From Owenia fusiformis (Eukaryota > Annelida > Polychaeta > Sabellida > Oweniidae), in NCBI GenBank assembly GCA_903813345.2, contig CAIIXF020000005.1, positions 40,835,394 to 40,899,393 on the forward strand: a stretch of 64,000 nucleotides of DNA, given 5' to 3'. A program made the position numbers and the translations under genes. Under the pieces are notes generated by a model that saw only the letters and a list, made by a program, of their open reading frames with translations, was not told the origin of the DNA and ran no database searches. This document shows positions 1 to 12,600 of this stretch, one piece after another. The first letter of the stretch is position 1. Every line of letters starts with the position of its first letter.

Positions 1-2600
1 TGAGGAAGTGGTAGCAAACGCGAGTTACAATAAACGGACGCTGATATCTCAAAAAGTAACCTGACTCCCTATAGTTCGATGTAGGTCAATCGAACCCCTA
101 TATGAACAGGTACATTTTGATATATAACACTATGGGGGGTAAGCGTTTCATAGTTGGTCACGAACGCCATATGTGCAAAGTATTGTTATGAATTTTCGAA
201 TTTGGTGTTGGATTACGGTACTCATACCTTAAAATAAATATCAATATTGAAGAACAATTTCGTTTCGCTGACCAAGTTTACTTTGGCGACGCACAGACAG
301 ACATTGCCGGTTGAAATATTCGTCTCATAAATTGGTAAGAATAAGACTCATTTTACGATTAAAAATGAACATTTAACACAATAATATTATGTGAAATCGC
401 CTGATGAAAGGTGGTTTTATATTATTGTTAAGTATCAGTGTCATATTAGCGAGGAAAAGTGGTTTCGATAGATCCACAACTTGCATCAAAGGAAAGAATA
501 GCATGGAGGTTAAACTCAATAATGGCCCCAAGAAAAAATTCCTAATAGTAAAGAACGCCGTTATTGAGTTTAACGACGTTGAACTAGGTAATTCTGTGCC
601 ATTTTATCAAAAATCTTGTTGCTATCTAGAAACGAGCAATTGTGATCTTGTTGTTACCTAGGAACCAGCAACTGTGATGTCACGTCACACTCATGTTAAT
701 TCTGGAATCACATGGCAGCCATTTTGGAAATTTCAAAAAAGTTCCCAATTAAAAAGGCTTTAATGCTGTTTACAAATTGGAAACTATGGCAGAATCAACA
801 AAGGGTTTGTGAAATAATTAGGATATGGTTTCAAAATTATGCACATGACAATATATGACTACTAAATGCAGGCAGGGACTTTTAATTGCCAAAAAGTCGA
901 GTGACATTTTAGATGGAGAAATTTTTACTTTCCTGTGGAAATTGCAGCGAAATTTTTTGCACAAAATTATCAATTGCAGGAACCACTTCTTCAATAAAAT
1001 AAACATTACAAAATTTCAATTAAATAGTGAGGTACAATTAAATACAATAAAAAGTAACACAGCATATTGTCAAGTGGAAATAAAGCTAGTTGAAGAAACA
1101 ACTTTGCACATTAATTTTACCCAATCAGCCATTTTGAATAGCACTTCCTATGTAAACAAATACTTAGAATTACCAAACTTTAACATAGGTGCCTTATAGT
1201 CTGAATATAATTCAGACTCTAAATAGGATATAGTCTAAGTGGGGGACATAAGGAATTGCTATAGCTCAGTGCATGAAATAAGGATTTTTTTAACCTAGAC
1301 ATTTTGGCAGGCCTGCCAGATTTTAACAAGCCATATCATTTTTTCTCAGGCCAATTTTTGGCAGGCTGTTTCTTCCTTCTCTGGCCAAAAATTTCACTTA
1401 CCATATTTCTCCACAACCACTCTAAATTGAGATTTAGTTTAGTACAATATTAACAAAGATAAAACTAATTGCATATTGCATGTCATGTATCATTCAATAT
1501 ACTGTACTTGATGACTTAACCAACAGCCTGAGTGTGTTGATTCCCCCCTAGATTCACCTTGCAAAAACATGAGGAACATGTACATATTGATCAAACTAAA
1601 TTTTACTGATTTTGGTCGGTTTAGAATTGCTCAGAACTCAGAAGCTTCAAGGTATTCAAAAACACATATTATGTACACAGACTCCACTAAAATTCAAGGT
1701 ATATATTATTGGTGTCACGGTCAAAAAAATTCGGTACGGTTTGGATCGGTACAAATGGTCTCGGGATACGGTACTTTCGGGACGGGACGGGACAGACAGA
1801 ACACTAAAAATGATACAATCGTCTGATGATGACAGTTTCACTTTCACTTTCAGTGTCACTTTTCAAAATCACATTCAGAAATACGTCAATTAAATCAAAT
1901 ATAAAGCATCTGCCGCGAATGTGATCAGCATTTCACATAGTCTGCATGGTGTACTATCACCAATTCGTTTACCTTGTGATATCGGAGTCCAAAAATACTT
2001 CCAAACTGCCGACTTTTTCGACTTAGATGCCGGCTCGATTTTTCAATTTCTTTCCTACATCCGGCATACTGATAATGCACTCGATTTGCTAACGACAATT
2101 AAGAAATGAGTCATTCATAGCCAATCAAAATCACCGTAATTTCAACAAACAACAACAGCCAATCGAAAGTCACGTTATATCTTGTGCTTCGGTACCAAAC
2201 AAAAATATTTTGAAATGTTTTTCAATCTTCAACAAAAGTCATGAAATAAGCCGAAAACGCAGGGAATTCGGAGGATTTCCGGACTGATATGTAAGTTCTA
2301 TTCATGGGCAATCTAACGAATGCCACAAATGTCTAGCAGGCCAAAATGTCTGGGTGTTTTTATCAAAACAAGCCATCTATAATTTTGTCAGGCCAATGGC
2401 CGATGTCGGACGTCTATTTCGCGCACTGTAGCTATGAAAATTACATGCTGTCGCACATGTAATAAATTCTTACCTCAGTGTATTCAGTGCTCTATTTTCT
2501 CTGTCTTAGTAAGTCAAAATATAGTGGAATTTGTGTCTATAATGACAAATAAGAACTTAAAAAGTTGAAGTGGATATTCACATGTTAATGCCGCCTCTTC
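1..2600. other. Upstream region without a recognisable gene
   Basis: AT-rich DNA with no open frame that looks coding. The small open frames here (for example one at 404-661 starting with a hydrophobic run) have no family resemblance and no supporting splice pattern. The stretch around 1740-1800 is a short repetitive run of CGGTA- and GGGAC-like words. The words GGCAGGCTG/GGCAGGCCTGCC near 1305-1365 are also repeated locally, suggesting decayed repeats. Confidence 0.5.
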
Positions 2601-2635
2601 AAATGTTGAGGTGATTTTGGAGCCCGATTACGCTG

Positions 2636-2766
2636 CAAGGGAGGATAGGCTCCCAGAATGCAACATGACACGTGCCAGCTTTCAAAATTCCGCTCCGCCA
2701 TTTTGAAACCTGTCACGAGTAAATAAGGTTAACTGATGTTGCATTGTGGGAGTCAATCCTCCTTGG
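2636..2766. promoter_or_regulatory. Inverted repeat with promoter-like motifs upstream of the Tudor gene
   Basis: Two arms of about 31 bp (2636-2666 and 2736-2766) are inverted copies matching at about 26 positions. Each arm contains a CTCCCA(G/C)AATGCAACAT word, which resembles the ZNF143/SBS site (TCCCAGAATGCA). Between them is CCGCCATTTTG (about 2696), resembling a YY1 site. This is either a small foldback element or the core promoter of the Tudor gene: a good splice donor (TGCAG|GTATGA) follows at 2833 and could close a non-coding first exon. The motifs are seen; the function is inferred. Confidence 0.4.
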
Positions 2767-3518
2767 ATCACAAACATGCCGATTCATAAAAACATTCGTT
2801 CGATTTGGTAGGGATTTATCCATCATTTGCAGGTATGAAGCTTTGGATTCATTTATTATGCTACTTAAAGTGAACGAGAATTATTTTTCTACCACTTGGG
2901 AGAGTTTGAGACACGAAACTTAGAATTTAGCTCATTGTGACAACTTTTGATGGTTGAGATTTAGTTTTGTCCCCCACTTTAGTGTTTCGTTTAGTGCTAC
3001 TTTTTGGCAAACCTTAGGTATTTCGTTGTAATTAGTTCCAGTTTTTCACACTGTGACCATACCCTTATTTGTAATTTTCATTGAATTGTATGATTTACCT
3101 TCTCCAAAAGTTTCACCATAGATTTCCTCCATAACCAATGCCAACCGAGCTGCCACCTTCAGACATTTTTCGCTATAGCGACAACAATAGATGTTTCTAA
3201 AAATGACAAAACTGTGGATTTTAAATTTAGATGAAATCAAGCAATATTGAAGGACAGGGTTTGTTTCAATTTAAATTAACGGAATATTCTACCAACAATT
3301 TTTTAGATAGGATTTAAAATGATTCTATAAAAGTAAAATTTTCCTAAGTACACAGCGTTCCACATGCCATAATGTCTAGTCAAGTAAATGGCAAGAGACT
3401 GGAGTAATACGAGATGAAGGGCACTCTGCTGTATGCTTGGTTGATAAGATTGGTATTTTCATTCTGTTCAGTTTTTTGTTTAGATTTAAAATAAAGGTGC
3501 CACTTGTGTTTATTTCAG

Positions 3519-3640
3519 CCTATCATGGATAAGTGGGATCCACGTGAAGAGGATTTCAGTGATCCAAAATTCAACTCTTACGACACTGGACTTGTTGGAG
3601 AAATGTTTTCACAGGAACATGTAAATCCAGCTTTTACAAG
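3519..3640 (+). CDS. Tudor gene, first coding exon
   Basis: Acceptor TTTATTTCAG precedes 3519 and the ATG is at 3525. It encodes about 38 acidic, low-complexity residues beginning MDKWDPREEDFSD and ends at donor AAG|GTATGC in phase 2. Because an acceptor precedes the ATG, at least one upstream non-coding exon is expected; 2833 is a candidate donor for it. The next intron contains the transposon. Confidence 0.75.
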
Positions 3641-6600
3641 GTATGCGTGATATGTTTGCTTGTTTGTTATTATTAGTTTTTTTGGATTTGATATAGCTTT
3701 CCAGAGTAATTTTCATTATTGGCAAAAAAATTCAATCACAACTGATAATCAGACTATATGCATCAACATGGTGTCAATACATGTTATTGTTTGTGTACTT
3801 TATACAAATATTATAATTCTCCATGTAGAAGATGACAATACAGATCTCATTAAAAGCACATTAACCTCATGCATTATTCAGAATATATTATAACAGAATG
3901 ATGCATATTTTGAGATAGTCTTGCATTAATGCCTCTGATTTGAGGATGTAGTTTGGTGCTCCACCTGATGTTGTTTCACTTGAAGAGTGGTGAGGTGTAT
4001 CTGACCAATCACTTGATTTCTCTAAATAAAAGCAATGGAGGCTCATTGTATTCAAAAGTTCAGTTGGCAGAAATATGTCGGCTATTTATGTCAGTTTGGC
4101 CAACCTGATTGTATTTTTGTTTATTTTACTCATCACACTAGAAAAGTGGTATTGTTGTTTTGAACTGATTAGATTTACAATTGGCCATGCTGGCAGCACA
4201 TCAAAACTTGTCATTAAGATGGCAAGAATAACTGTTAATCAGTGTAACTAGAATATTTACGAATGCAAAAGTAAACTAGTGTCAAGGACTGTTTAGGTTT
4301 CTAGTATGTTGGCTCATTACATGACAACCATTATACTTTTCAAGTGTGATATTTATCACCATGTGTATGGTGTTTCCATGGTGATCTCTTGCTCCTCCTA
4401 ATGACAATGAATAACAGCATCTTTATGAAATTAAATAAACGTTTTGTGAGCACTGCAAACTTGCCTGATTTTACTGGTTTAGGGGAGACATCAAAAGTTC
4501 GATGTCGGATAGAAAACTAAATAAATCTAGTTAGGGGGGGAGGGGGTAAAAAGCCATTTCAGTTTGCTATCCGACAAATTTCAACATTTCAACTTTGACT
4601 CGGAATACCTTGGAATGGTTCAAAAATGAAAATTTTACCTGATGATTTCTTCTTCAAGATCATTCTAATGGATTCTGTTCTATCAATAGTTGTTTAAAAG
4701 CAGCGAATTACGCTAAGAAATAACAAAAACTAGACCGTTTTTAAAATAACTTTTCAAATTCTCAAACCGGAAGTAAAGTGTTCTCATTTTGTCTTACCCG
4801 GGAATTGGTTTTTTAATTGTATCGATCGTATTGATCCAACATGAACCTAATATACCGATAAAAGTTTATGATAATTATTCACATATAAAATAATATCGGG
4901 TAAAAACTGATAGTCTATGTGTAAAAAAAATATTTAAGGCACAAGTCTATTACGTTTTCGTTCTGTGCATAATAGCGTAATCAGGTAGACTCACGTTTGT
5001 ACGAAAAAATAAAATTTCAAAAGTTTGTCATATTTGTGGAATATACAGTCCAAATTTAGTTATTGTCTGTGGAACAACATGCCCCCGATCGTCTGCATAT
5101 CATTTTTTAGTGTTTTAATGATTTGAGTAGAACGGTTCCCAAATATATGTGCGCGAATGGGGGTATGTTGTTCCAGGAAAAATATTTTCAGGTCAGAGTC
5201 GTGTCAGAGACTAAAGATCGTATGATGGATAAATTATACGCAAATCCCAGAAATGATTATGAACGGTTTTCGAACAAAGTACTTGAAGCTGAGTTCAATA
5301 TGCCTAAAAGTAAACAACAGGTACAAGAAAAAGTCAATAGAATGTGGCCGACTTATAAAAGGGATCAAGAAAAACTCAATTCTTACATGAATAAGACCAC
5401 CTCGGCAGATACATGTAAATCAAAAATTACCAATTATTTTTCACCTACACCCAAGCCAAAACCCGATAATTCTTGTGGTATCCAAAGTGAATGTAACAAT
5501 TATGATGTCAACAATAACAATAACCACTTTGCAGACCCCATGAAATGCACAGCTGGGGTTCGACAAATGAGACATGAGGCATTTGAGACTGTCACCTGTA
5601 CTGAAAATCAATTAACCATTCTGAAAAGTTTCTTGAGAGTTTTACAACCTGAAAGTGAACTTAAAGTTTTAGAGCATCCTGATCTTATCAGTGCACCAGC
5701 ATTTATAAAACCATTAGTTACAGTAGCAACTTCATATCTTGTGTTCATGAACACCAGAGATAATTATGATCAGTTGTATGTGAAGCAAAAGAAGGGAACC
5801 ATTGTAAATACTGAGATGGCACAACTATCTAAGATGATGGACATTTTCAAGCAAAAATTGATTGATATAGATGCTATAAAACTGGACTTGTCTAAAATGT
5901 TATTCCAAACAGCTCAGAGAAAGGCGAACCATATATCTGAACTAATGGCACAAATAGGGAGTATTGACACTAAAATAAATGATGTATTGAAGCGTCTACG
6001 ATCCCTTATATCTATAAAATCCAGACAGGCAGACCCCCACCCCAACAAGACACCATACTTTGTCCAGTGCTCAAACAATAAAAGTCTGACATGGGATGAT
6101 GCCATGGTCAATTTGATTGAATCAAATGTCCAATTACCAGGCCCCCTTGATTCAAGTGATATTTTAAAATGTGCATCCAATTTACGTGAGACAACAATTA
6201 TGAAGCTGAATGATCTAGTCGAAGGACCTCTGAAGCAGAAATACCCAGACTCCAAGAAAATGACATATGGTTTGAACTTAAGCATTTGCAAGAATCTTCA
6301 AGAACATCTACCTGTCATGATTGTCAGACAAGCTTTCTCATTTGTATTGGTGAACATACATGAATTATACTACAATGCCACATTGTTTGAGGACCTAGTT
6401 AACATAGACATAGCAGATGAGCAAGCCAAAGATACGCAGAATAAGATACAAAGAGAGAGAACAAGACCTGGACCAAAACCTGGACATGGGGGGCGACAGC
6501 CGCTTCATAAGAAATACCCAAACATAGTTGATGGAGCAGTCAACTATATGATGCTACATGGATTTGCTGCTCAGCAACGTAGACGTACTGATGTGGCTAC

Positions 6601-9600
6601 ATCTGTTGGTGTAACAACCAAAGACTTGAGAAAGCATCTTATCGAAACCATTCCAGATCTGACGACTATATCAACCAGTACTGTCTCTCGTCTCATGATG
6701 CCTACTAACCTCAATTTTAAGAGTGCTAAGTACTACAAAGGTGTAATCAGAGCAAAGGTCCCTGCCAAGAATAATAGCCTCAAAAAGGATCATCCTGATC
6801 TTCAGTTCATTAGATCACAAATAGCAACAGCAAATGAAATAGCAACACAATATCAACACAATGTACATTTGTTCAGTTGTGATGACAAAAACAAAGTGGC
6901 AGTTGGCACTTTAGCAGTATCGCGATACCATCAAATAAAAAAATTCTTCTTAGAGGGTGATGAACCAAATTACCAGGATCATGACTTCCCATTTCCGAAT
7001 GCGAAAATTATTCCGAGTGGATATTTGCTTCTAGATAATAGTAAAAACTGCAAACAAAGATCGAGAAGTTGTGAACGTGTAAACATGAAGAACAGACAAG
7101 TGCGTAGTCAATCTTGCCCAGCAGGCAACCATTTTTCTGGTGATCTGGCAAATGTAAACTTAAAATTGGATAAACTTGGCAGATTGAGGTTGCCATATAC
7201 CAGGACAGGAACCCTCCATGTTTTCCAAAGGGCAAGTATGTTTAAATCATCTACTGCTCAAAGCCACGCCAATGATCTTTACAAATTGCTAAAAAATGAA
7301 CTGGATGAGAAACCTGTGTGTATCAATTTATCGGATGGAGGACCTGATTGGTCAACAAAATCACAGCTCAGCTTATTCTACCATGGCAGATTGTGGAGGG
7401 ATCTGAACTTTGACTATTATGCTCTGCTGAACCACTGTCCTAACAATTCAGCGGAAAATCCAGTGGAACATTTCTGGTCTCCCCTCTCAAAAAACTTGGC
7501 AAGTGTCACCTTGCCAATTACTTTGCCAGGAGAAAATGAACCCCCCATGACTCAGACCAACCTTGATGAAGAAACCAAAAAGGCAAAATGTGGTCAAGTA
7601 TTTGACAATGCTATATGTCAGCTGTGCCAATACTGGCATATAGACATCGATGGTTACCCAGTGAAGTGTTTCCCAAAACCATGTCTAAGTCCCGAATCTC
7701 CATTTGATGATCACAGTGCAGTGGACAGTATATTCAAAAAGGGAATCCGAGAAGTTCGTGCAAGTGATGAACTTGAGCCCCTACGAGCTGAATATGAATT
7801 CTTCATCAATCACTGCACACGTAGAACATATGTACTCGAATTTTCTAAGTGCACTGCCAATGATTGTCATCACTGTTCATCACATCCTGTAAGGGCAGTT
7901 GAATTTATGAAGTACATGAAAGGCTTAGGTGGAAGGTTACCAACTCCAACTAAAAGTTCAGTTCATGATGGTCACTACTTAACAAAGCTAGAGTTGGACC
8001 ACCACTTGATTATCGAGGGGAAAGCACCAATAGGTAATTAAAAATATGGTTTTTATCTTATTTTTTAAATTAGTAGTAGCAGCCAAAAGTTGTATTTTTT
8101 GTAGAAATTTCAATGAATATGACAAAATCACTTAGAAACTTTTCACTAAGAAATCATATTTGGGAAAATCGAACAATATATAAACAGACAGACCAAATTA
8201 AATCTACCCCAATAATTTTAAAATCACGAAAATAGCAACTTTTTGATTAACTGAAAAGTAATTATTTCTGTGTTAACTGATTCAAGGTTTAGATGAGGGC
8301 CTTCCTTCAAAATCAGATCCAATTAGCTATTGCCCCAGGGGATGTTCATATGTCATACAATCCAAAGCAGATGGAAACAAGCATGACCTGCTTTGTCACT
8401 ACACGCAGAGGACCAGTGAGCAAAGAGTGAAACAAAGAGAGAGGAAACTCCAGGAAAGGGTAAATATGGCTAAACTATTGCAAACTAATGCTGGTACATT
8501 AATAATCTCAGATGTAATTAACTTTAAGACATATAAAAAGGAAAGATCAATAAACATTAATCTAATAGTTGAATACAAATTATATATTAGATTAATTGCA
8601 CATTTCTTTACACATTACAAGATGCATATCAAATACCTTTATCTGCCTTTATACATGTACATCTGTACATTATCATTTTAAATTTTTGAAATACTAGTTA
8701 AAATGAAGCATGTAAAATTTATTTTTCAGAATGATGGTACCACTGACAACGTAGAACTAGGAAATCCAGCCCACACATTTGTTTGCCACCATCACTGTCC
8801 TGACACTGGTATGGACTGCTCAATGAGGTATGTTTCCCTTTACCTGTGTGATTGGTGTATTACAATATACATGTTTTCTCAGTCCCACATGCTGACATGT
8901 GTAGCATTCTGATACTCATCACATTTTTCCGTCTTCTACTAGAAATATGATTCTAGTGTGAAGCTAAATAGAAGGCCATGATTTCATATGATGCATGTGT
9001 TTTTGTAGTGGTTTTATTCTATACTGGGCTGAGAAAAGTAAGTGGCAAATGGAGGAGTCATATACAACAAACTGTATATAAAATTGTTATAAATTCTATT
9101 TTTATTGTTTATTTTACATATATTCATTTTTTAAAGTTTACATTTTGTACTACATGCAAAAATAAATACAGTACAACAATTTATAAACTTTTTTTGTTTT
9201 CAGTTTTCCAACAAGTTACATGCTCAGAAAGCACAAACTGGAGTCTGGGCATTTAAAGCCACGGAAGAGGCAAAGGGTGAATTGAACATGATGAATATAC
9301 AGTGCATGGAATAACAGTACATAATCAATACATGAAATATATATACAGTGCATGAAATATACAGTTTAAATACTATGTACATGGAATACTACTACAATAA
9401 TTTGAATCTACGATTTTGGATAATAATACAAATGAATTAAAATAATGGAATTACTTGAATATACCTACAGTGCAGCATGTGCATGGAACTTGGAATATTA
9501 TGCCTACTGTTGTTTTCACAAAGAATTCTACATAAGTTATGGTACAAGTTTACGAAAAGATGCGGAAAGTCCGAGATCAACTTTCATGGTATTTAGTTTT

Positions 9601-12600
9601 GGGGGGGAGGGGGGGGGTCTAACCCAAAACTAGATTTATTTAGTTTTCTATCAGACATTGAACTTTTGATGCCTCCCCTTACATGCAACATTGTTATAAT
9701 CTCATTATTGAAGATGCTGGATCATGTTGATAAAATTATCTTTACTTCAATTAGAATCTTTAAAACAGTAACTGTGAAAACTTCTGATATTTTAACCGAG
9801 TTGTGTATTGCTTTGCCAGAACAGGTTCAATAAGAATTTGCAACAAGTAGAAAACAAATCCTTAAGGAGATTGGTAAATGCATGTACTGGATATTTTTTC
9901 TTATTTATTCTAGACCAGACCAAAAGAAAGAAATCAAGTTATATGTACGGGGAATACCAAACAATCTCACCCAAGAAGCTTTGAAGAATGTATTCTCAGC
10001 TGCTGGAGATGTACTGGAAGTTAAGAAGTGTGAGTCAAAGAAGTTGGATAGAAATGATACATTTGGGTATGTATTATATAAACTGTCTCAAAATTATTTA
10101 TGTAAGAAAGGATGAGTCTGGGAATGAGTCTGGGTATCGACTTAGAAAATATTGAAAATTGTAATGTCTGAAAAACCAACTCAATCACACATATTATTAA
10201 ACTTCAATATCTTATCCTTCTTCTGAGATTACAAAAATACCAATTTGTATCACAATTGATGAAGAATATTGGCATCAAAGACAGTGCATATCACTTTGTC
10301 AGAATTGAAAGAAAATCAATGGCAAATATTAAATCAATTATTTATACAAAAAGTTTGAAATATATCCTCCAAAACATTGCTTACTTTCTTTGTATAGACA
10401 TTGAATGGTATTTCTGCATAAGTGAATTGGTGTTTATCTGGGTAATCAAGGGATTATAGTCACTCAAAGTTACTGAGCATCCAGTTTTGAGACTTCAATT
10501 GTGTTGGTGAAGTTACACATATTTCAGTCAAATTCATGCTGAGCACAACATTTTGGTTTCAATTTTATAATCTCTATACATGACCCTGGTGATGAAGAGT
10601 CAGAATCAGTCAAAAAACCTAAACCGGAAAACTGTGCTCATTGTGAAAACTAAAAGTGAAACAACTTTTTTTCTGATATTTCTTACATCAAATGGCAGCC
10701 ATCTTGTTTTTCCCCCTTGAAATTAAACTGGCGGGAAATTCAAAAGTTTGAAAAAAATTGTAATCCTTAAATATATTTCAAAAATATGATTTTCTTTTTA
10801 ATTCTTCAATGGGTCTTAAGTTATTTCTTCTTTGTATGTCATACATGTTGCCATTGGTGTTTTTTTCTATGATGATGACTATTTTGTTTTTGTTAAGATA
10901 CTTATTCTGACTCTCAGCAGGGGGTTAATTATGCATCAAATCTTGTGAAAAAGTAAGTATACTTATCAAATATAACTAGGACAGTAATAAAAACCATATT
11001 TCACATACATTTGACTGAGGGACCAAAAGGGCATATACCCGGACACATCCTTTCCATAAGTTTGACATTTCACCGTTGGGTATTGCAATTTAACAGTTGG
11101 GTTTTTCAATTTACCATGTATTCAGATAATATTTTCTTTTACAGGACATTTCTTTTCTAAAATTATCATATGCATATGGGTTATACAGAAATCAATCAAC
11201 TTAAACTGATAAATATTCAAGTTAAATGGAACTTTCTACTTTATCTGCCATGTTATCTGACCCAAATTAGCCATCTGGTGGCGAAACTGGTAACTACCTA
11301 CTGGCATATGTATTATTATATATTTCAGGTTTGTTACATTTGGGCGTGTGAAAGATGCGGAGGCTGCCATATCTCAGCTTGATGGCTACAAGATTGGACA
11401 GTTTACTCTCAGAGTTTCTGTGGCACAATCTCCTGAAGAAAAGAAAAGACGGGAACAAAAGAAATTGGTAATAATCCATTTTTTCGGATACATAACTGAT
11501 GATTTCAGCTTAATGTAGTCACAGAATGAATGCAGTCTTGAAATTGAATAATTGAAACAACGAGGGCTTTACCAGCCATTGTTGGCTCCAATCTCAGTAC
11601 TTGAAACTTCACATAAGATACTATAGTATCTGGTCAGATAGAGATGGAGGGGTACCATATTATCTTGTTAAATATTACATAAATATCCCAAAAATGGTAA
11701 TGCTACAGTTATGATTGAAATGACCAGTGATTGAATATTTTATAAATGCCACCTGATCGACTTGTATTGTTTTGAATTAGCATGGTGATAAAGTGAATGG
11801 TATGGTAGTGATACATAAAAATGGGTTGTGGTACCTGCACTCAATACCATCTAATGGAGACCACAAGTTACAACAATAGATTTAGGAATTAAGTACATTT
11901 CGAGGAATAGATTTCATAATAGTAAATTTTACATGCGTTGTCCATTTATACAGACGGATTATGCAATGTTTTTATTTCAGGAAGAGCAACAATTTTTAGA
12001 CTCACTAAATGCTTCAGGGAAACTTCAGAATACTGAGGATGAGTTTGGGAATATAGAACCACCCCCAGATGGTAAACATATAACAGCTAGTGGACGGAGT
12101 GGGTTGAAGGTATCTGTGAGAAGTGACACTATAGCTGATGTAGACCCTCAGCTACCCAGCCCAGGTCTAAAAGGAGACAGGTTCGTGGAAACTATATTTC
12201 CTGATACAAAGCATTGACTACCAAGCATTAGAGCAACAATTGGCTTTGGAAAGCACCACCAATAATTTACATTTCATTATTGATTTTGTTCTGTCAGAAT
12301 TTACTTTTGCATCTGGAAAATGTGAAATGTAACACCACATCATTAATCCAAGATTGCAATTCTTCACATCTAAGTCATAAATCATTCCAGGTAAAAAGTC
12401 GCAAGGCCAACCTCCTCGAGCTATTCTCATTACTATTGGTTACATTAACCAAGTATCTCGAACCACCATCAGCTCTTGTCTTCAGTTATCTTGCCATGTT
12501 GATTTTAGAAATGTTGTTAAAATGCTAATATATCACCATGTTTATTGCCAAGATGTTGATTGCAATACAACTGATATCATAATAAACCAAATGGTACTAG

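Larger units (their letters stand above)
4482..9678 (+). mobile_element. Complete 5.2-kb DNA transposon, TTA target duplication
   Basis: Both ends carry a 51-bp terminal inverted repeat (4482-4532 and 9628-9678) matching at 48 of 51 positions and beginning GGGGAG(A/G)CATCAAAAG. The flanks read GTTTA|GGGG and CCCC|TTACA, so TTA is duplicated at the insertion site. Inside is a spliced transposase gene with no disabling change, on the same strand as the host gene. A 3-bp TTA/TWA duplication and a GGG start occur in PIF/Harbinger and Zator elements, but the protein does not clearly show either family's hallmarks, so I leave the superfamily open. Near both ends, on the same strand, lie G-runs (4534-4548 and 9600-9617). 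Confidence 0.9.

Noticed and set aside
404..661. 85-codon open frame with a hydrophobic start resembling a signal peptide
   Set aside because: No family resemblance, no conserved cysteine pattern and surrounding sequence is non-coding in character.
5123..5146. Upstream extension of the transposase frame to a TTG
   Set aside because: The first in-frame ATG is at 5147; a TTG start is unlikely in an animal gene.
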